Positions 15,298 to 18,803 of a DNA stretch of 18,803 bases are shown here, piece by piece (position 1 is the stretch's first letter; the number at the start of each line of letters is the position of its first letter). Source of the DNA: JBDKUD01 sp050943315 (GTDB taxonomy: Bacteria; Bacillota; Syntrophomonadia; Syntrophomonadales; Syntrophomonadaceae); NCBI GenBank assembly GCA_050943315.1, contig JBMNOY010000047.1, forward strand, positions 1-18,803. The letters are read 5' to 3'. A program made the translations under genes and the position numbers. The notes below the pieces were generated by a model. The model had not been told where the DNA came from, searched no databases, and saw nothing but the letters and a program-made list of their open reading frames with translations.

Positions 15298-15867
15298 TTG
15301 AATGAGATGGTTATATTACCCAGGAATGCCATCCACCAGCAAGCATTTTTAACCAGGCTGGAAGAAGAAGCCCAGACAGACATCAGTTTATGTTATCAGT
15401 GCGGCAAATGCTCGGCTGGTTGTCCGGCAACCTTTGCCATGGATTATTCACCACGCAAGATAATTAGGCTGCTGCAACTGGGTTTGTATGATAAGGCGCT
15501 GGAGTCTAAGAGTATATGGATATGCGCTACCTGTGAAACTTGTTCTACCCGCTGCCCGCGTGGTGTTGACATTGCTGCCTTAATGGATGCTTTAAGAAGA
15601 GAAGCCTTACTACAGGGCAAAAAAACAGATAAGAAGGTAGCAGCTTTTAACCGGGCTTTTCTGGGCACGGTCAGAAAGTATGGCAAGGTTCACGAACTGG
15701 GTTTGATGGTGATGTACAATACTTTGACCGGTCAATTTTTAAAAGATGCCGAGTTGGGATTGCCTATGATGTCCAGGGGCAAGGTAAGTGTTTTCCCGGA
15801 AAAAGTTGCCGGACGTGAGGAGATACAAAAGATATTTGACCGGGTTAAGCAATTAGAGGGGGAATAA
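15298..15867 (+). CDS. hdrC: Heterodisulfide reductase subunit C-like iron-sulfur protein
   Basis: HdrC carries two [4Fe-4S] clusters that wire electrons between HdrA and HdrB in the soluble bifurcating Hdr complex. Counting from TTG 15298 (189 residues) the two CxxCxxCxxxCP motifs are CYQCGKCSAGCP at 32-43 and CATCETCSTRCP at 76-87; the spacing of about 44 residues is typical for HdrC. The helical C terminus contains RKYGKVHELGLMVMYNTLTG, also an HdrC-like stretch. I choose TTG 15298, 5 bases after a GAGGGGTGA site. The frame is open upstream to 15247, but that reading runs through the terminator's T tract and has no site. The next gene starts one base after its stop, showing tight coupling with hdrB. 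Confidence 0.93.
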   Translation: MNEMVILPRNAIHQQAFLTRLEEEAQTDISLCYQCGKCSAGCPATFAMDYSPRKIIRLLQLGLYDKALESKSIWICATCETCSTRCPRGVDIAALMDALRREALLQGKKTDKKVAAFNRAFLGTVRKYGKVHELGLMVMYNTLTGQFLKDAELGLPMMSRGKVSVFPEKVAGREEIQKIFDRVKQLEGE

Positions 15868-15868
15868 G

Positions 15869-17080
15869 ATGAAACTAGCATATTACCCCGGCTGCTCTTT
15901 AGGTACTAGTGCTGTCGAGTACGGGATTTCTATGCGCAGAACAGCAGAATTGATGGGGATAGATTTGGAAGAAATCCAGGACTGGAATTGTTGTGGTGCC
16001 ACTTCAGCGCATAACACCAGTAAACTATTATCATTGGCTTTACCGGCGCGCAACTTGGCCCGGGCCGAGCAAGCGGGACTTGATGTATTGGCTCCCTGTG
16101 CCGCTTGTTATAATCGTTTCCGGGCTACGGAACATGTGATACGCAAAGATAGTACCACCCGGGAAAAAGTGCAGCAGGCAATAGAGATGGATTACCAGGC
16201 TACCAATAGCACCTTGTCGGTATTGGAGCTATTGGCACATAAAGTAGGGATTGAGGCTATTAAAAGCAAAGTTACCAATCCTTTGCAGGGTATGAAGGCT
16301 GCTTGTTATTACGGTTGTCTGCTGGTAAGACCAGTGGAACTTACCGGGTTTGATGACCCGGAGGACCCTCAGACCATGGATAATATCGTAAGAGCCCTGG
16401 GTGCCAGTACCGTGGAATGGGCTTTTAAAACCGAGTGTTGTGGTGCCTCCCTGGCTACCTCCAGGCCAGATGTGGGCAAGAAGATGATTTATGAGGTGTT
16501 AAATAATGCCCGGCAAAATGGAGCTGAATGTATAGTTACAGCCTGTCCGCTCTGTATGATGAATCTTGATATGCGGCAGGCATCCGTCGAAAAAGAATTT
16601 GCGGTCAGTTTCAATATTCCTATCTACTATGTTACCGAATTATTGGCCATAGCCTGCGGAGACAGTCCCCGGCGGGTAAATACCCACCGGCATTTTGTTG
16701 AAGCAGCCAAATACCTCGATTATATTAAGAACCTGCCTGACCAACCGGTTACGGAGGAAAAACCAGTTAAAGCCGGAGCCCCCCAAGAGACCAAAGCAGA
16801 GTCAGAAACGAGCGAAAAACTGCAACCCGATTCGGCAGCAGATGAAGCCGAAGCTCTACAGAAAAAAATTACCGGAATGATTAAAGGATTGGAGAAAAAT
16901 CCGGACAAAATGGCGGCTAAACTAATCACTGATGTGGAACGGGCCAAAGTACTGTCCCAGATAATTCTTAGTGACCCCAAAAAGACTGCCAAACTAGCTG
17001 AACTCATGGTTACCGATAAAGATAAAGCAGCCAAAGTAGCTGAAGCTTTTGTAACCGGCGAACTGAAAAAACGGGGTTAA
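15869..17080 (+). CDS. hdrB: Heterodisulfide reductase subunit B-like protein with a long C-terminal extension
   Basis: HdrB holds two CCG domains whose cysteines bind unusual non-cubane [4Fe-4S] clusters, the disulfide-reducing or equivalent catalytic site. The first is C9, C41-C42 and C77/C80 (CAAC); the second is C150, C190-C191 (TECCGAS) and C226/C229 (CPLC). Both are complete. The HdrB core ends near residue 285; normal HdrB is about 290-300 residues, yet this has 403. The extra 110 residues comprise a Pro/Glu/Lys-rich linker (about 290-325) and a Lys/Ala-rich helical tail with three 14-residue repeats. HdrC ends 1 base before it and hdrA begins 14 bases after it, so all three form one operon. 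Without methanogenic coenzymes the true acceptor is unknown; Hdr complexes of bacteria may use other disulfides or partner reductases. Confidence 0.93.
   Translation: MKLAYYPGCSLGTSAVEYGISMRRTAELMGIDLEEIQDWNCCGATSAHNTSKLLSLALPARNLARAEQAGLDVLAPCAACYNRFRATEHVIRKDSTTREKVQQAIEMDYQATNSTLSVLELLAHKVGIEAIKSKVTNPLQGMKAACYYGCLLVRPVELTGFDDPEDPQTMDNIVRALGASTVEWAFKTECCGASLATSRPDVGKKMIYEVLNNARQNGAECIVTACPLCMMNLDMRQASVEKEFAVSFNIPIYYVTELLAIACGDSPRRVNTHRHFVEAAKYLDYIKNLPDQPVTEEKPVKAGAPQETKAESETSEKLQPDSAADEAEALQKKITGMIKGLEKNPDKMAAKLITDVERAKVLSQIILSDPKKTAKLAELMVTDKDKAAKVAEAFVTGELKKRG
16931..17056 (+). repeat. Three 42-base (14-codon) repeats in the HdrB tail
   Basis: The codons specify DVERAKVLSQIILS, DPKKTAKLAELMVT and DKDKAAKVAEAFVT in immediate tandem (residues 355-396). 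A partly matching NPDKMAAKLIT precedes them. Each fits one helix starting with Asp and ending Val-Thr or Leu-Ser. Confidence 0.8.
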
Positions 17081-17094
17081 GGAGGGAAAAACGA

Positions 17095-18803
17095 ATGAAA
17101 AAACGGGTAGGCGTATTTGTTTGCCAGTGTGGTACTAATATCGCGGCGACTGTGGACACGGAAAAGGTAGCCGCGCAAGCCCAGAAGATGCCTGGCGTCG
17201 TATTTACCACCACCTACAAATATATGTGTTCTGATCCCGGACAGGAACTGATTAGAAATGCCATACAGGAACATAGCCTGGAACAGGTAGTGGTAGCCTC
17301 CTGCTCTCCGCGAATGCATGAAAATACTTTTCGCCAAGCAGTATCTACAGGTGGAATCAATCCTTATCTATTCGAGATGGTGAATATCCGGGAGCAGGAT
17401 TCCTGGGTTCATCATGATAAAGATCAGGCTACCAAAAAAGCCGTTGACCTGGTTCGCGCCGCCGTAAATAAGGTGGTGCGCAACCAACCCTTACAAATAG
17501 CTACGGTACCCATTACCAAAAAAGCGCTGGTAATCGGCGGGGGTATCGCTGGTATGCAGGCCGCGCTAGATATTGCTGAAGCCGGGCATCAGGTGGTACT
17601 GGTGGAACGGGAAGCCAGTATAGGCGGAAAAATGAAACAACTGGATAAGACCTTTCCTACTATGGACTGTGCCGCCTGAATAGGCACTCCCAAGATGGTT
17701 GCTGTGGCGCAGCACCCTAACATTACCCTGTTAACCTACGCAGAAGTAACCAAAGTTACCGGTTACATAGGGAATTTTAACGTAACTATCAAGAAAAAAG
17801 CAAAATATGTTGACTGGGATATTTGTACCGGATGTGGTACCTGTACGGAAAAATGTCCCACTAAAAAAATACCGGATGAATTTGAAATGGGCATGGGGTT
17901 AAGAACCGCTATTCATAAAGTCTTTCCTCAGGCGGTTCCTGGCAAGCCTTATATTGATGCGGCCAACTGTACCAAGCTTACCAAAGGCAAATGCGGAGTA
18001 TGTGAGAAGATATGTCCGGTGAAAGCGATTAGATTTAATGATAAAGATGAATATGTAGAGGAAGAATTCGGAGCCATAGTAATGGCTACCGGCTATGACC
18101 TCTTTAAATGGGAGCAGGCTTACGGGGAATACGGTTACGGCAAATATCCCGATGTAATTACCAGTCTGCATTTTGAAAGACTGGTAAGCTCGGGAGGGCC
18201 TACCGGCGGGATGATAAAACGCCCTTCTGATGGCAAGGTGCCTGATAGCGTCGCCTTTATTAAATGTATAGGCTCCCGTGATGATACCAAAGGCAAAGGC
18301 TATTGTTCCCGGGCTTGCTGTATGTATACTGCCAAACATGCTTATCAGGTCCGTGATAAGCTGCCGGATAGTGAAGCCTATGTATTCTACATGGATGTAC
18401 GTACCGCCGGCAAAAACTACGAAGAATTTTATCAGCGCTCTCTTAAAGCAGGTGCCAAATATATTCGGGGTCGGGTAAGCAAAATCTATCCCCGGGGTGA
18501 CAAACTGGTACTGAAGTCAGAAGATACCTTACTGGGTATGCCCCTGGAAATAGAAGTTGATATGGTAGTTTTAGCTACGGCCATGGTACCTTCTGCCGGT
18601 GCTGAAGACTTAGCCAAGACGATAGGTTTCTCTACCGATAAAGACGGCTTCTTCCAGGAAGCTCATCCCAAACTGCAGCCGGTAGAAACATTCACCGCCG
18701 GGGTCTATCTGGCCGGCTCCTGTCAGGGACCCAAAGATATACCCGATAGTGTGGCTCAGGCCAGCGGTGCGGCGGTTAAGGTATGCGGTCTCTTTTCCAA
18801 AAC
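17095..18803 (+). CDS. hdrA: Heterodisulfide reductase subunit A, selenocysteine-containing (partial, runs off the window)
   Basis: HdrA is the FAD-dependent electron-bifurcating subunit. ATG 17095 has GGAGGG 8 bases upstream. An N-terminal domain (VGVFVCQCGTNIA, SCSPRMHE) is followed by the FAD site VIGGGIAGMQAALDIAEAG (about 143-161). The frame then meets TGA at 17677-17679, yet stays open without a shift to the window end (569 codons). Around it the text reads TFPTMDCAA-U-IGTPKM, matching the family DCxxC...PKM, so residue 195 is Sec in place of Cys. Later motifs are CTGCGTCTEKCP (C244, C247, C250, C254), C292/C300/C303/C307 and C391 with C404/C408/C409 (YCSRACC), all typical HdrA cluster ligands. 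The end GVYLAGSCQGPKDIPDS is also HdrA-like. A sequencing error or pseudogene is less likely because identity and frame continue intact. Confidence 0.93.
17697..17716 (+). promoter_or_regulatory. SECIS-like hairpin for UGA recoding in hdrA
   Basis: TGCTG (17700-17704) pairs with CAGCA (17710-17714) around the loop TGGCG; GG (17697-17698) pairs with CC (17715-17716), leaving U17699 bulged. The apical loop begins 25 bases after the UGA, within the usual bacterial window. A bulged U below a short stem and G residues in the loop are the features SelB recognises in bacterial SECIS elements. Confidence 0.65.

Noticed and set aside
17677..17803. hdrA as a pseudogene with a nonsense mutation
   Set aside because: The frame continues intact for over 1.1 kb with all cluster cysteines, the UGA replaces a Cys at a known Sec position, and a SECIS-like hairpin follows.
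17899..18339. Minus-strand open frame of 146 codons inside hdrA
   Set aside because: It lies antisense to the well-supported hdrA read-through frame, with no ribosome site and a nonsense-like composition.
1..18803. CRISPR arrays, insertion sequences, tRNA or rRNA genes
   Set aside because: I saw no regularly spaced long repeats, transposase frames, or tRNA/rRNA signatures.

Overview
The window reads as a chromosomal stretch of an anaerobic Firmicute of the Clostridia, most like the syntrophic or acetogenic Syntrophomonadaceae/Peptococcaceae. This rests on strong AGGAGG-type ribosome sites, frequent TTG and GTG starts, stalk (copper amine oxidase N-terminal-like) domains in a secreted cell-wall protein, a heterodisulfide reductase (Hdr) operon, MetF, a SatP-type acetate carrier and an apparent selenocysteine codon. 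The assignment is an inference; there is no rRNA or other decisive marker.

Layout. (1) Positions 1-2187, plus strand: the end of an aconitase/LeuC-family large subunit, its separate LeuD-type small subunit and an NADP-type isocitrate dehydrogenase. Together they look like the citrate-to-2-oxoglutarate branch used for glutamate synthesis, closed by a strong terminator. (2) 2437-3306: metF, methylenetetrahydrofolate reductase. (3) 3366-5612, minus: a soluble PAS-PAS-HisKA-HATPase-REC-HPt hybrid kinase. (4) 5971-7092, plus: an exported stalk-domain protein with a glucosaminidase-like domain. (5) 7223-7879, minus: a SatP/YaaH acetate carrier that shares a two-way terminator with gene 4. (6) 13542-8078, minus: a tightly packed four-gene operon ending in a divergent Hsp70-fold ATPase, preceded by three all-helical proteins that I cannot assign. 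(7) 13717-14762, plus: a membrane-anchored YiiX-like permuted papain/NlpC-P60 hydrolase, coupled to a small membrane protein that appears to start at an AUU codon. (8) 14762-15297: a gene-free stretch with a folded-RNA candidate, paired TTAACA direct repeats next to a perfect -10 box, and an intrinsic terminator in the leader. (9) 15298 to the end: hdrC-hdrB-hdrA. HdrB carries an extra C-terminal tail with 14-residue repeats. HdrA is interrupted by an in-frame UGA that almost certainly encodes selenocysteine, followed by a SECIS-like hairpin, and runs off the window.

Physiology. HdrABC is the electron-bifurcating, ferredoxin-linked flavoprotein/iron-sulfur module. With MetF and an acetate carrier nearby it fits low-potential C1/C2 energy metabolism, but no direct physical link between them is shown here. 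The most novel-looking parts are the Hsp70-fold operon, the regulatory leader upstream of hdrC, and the selenocysteine HdrA paired with an extended HdrB.
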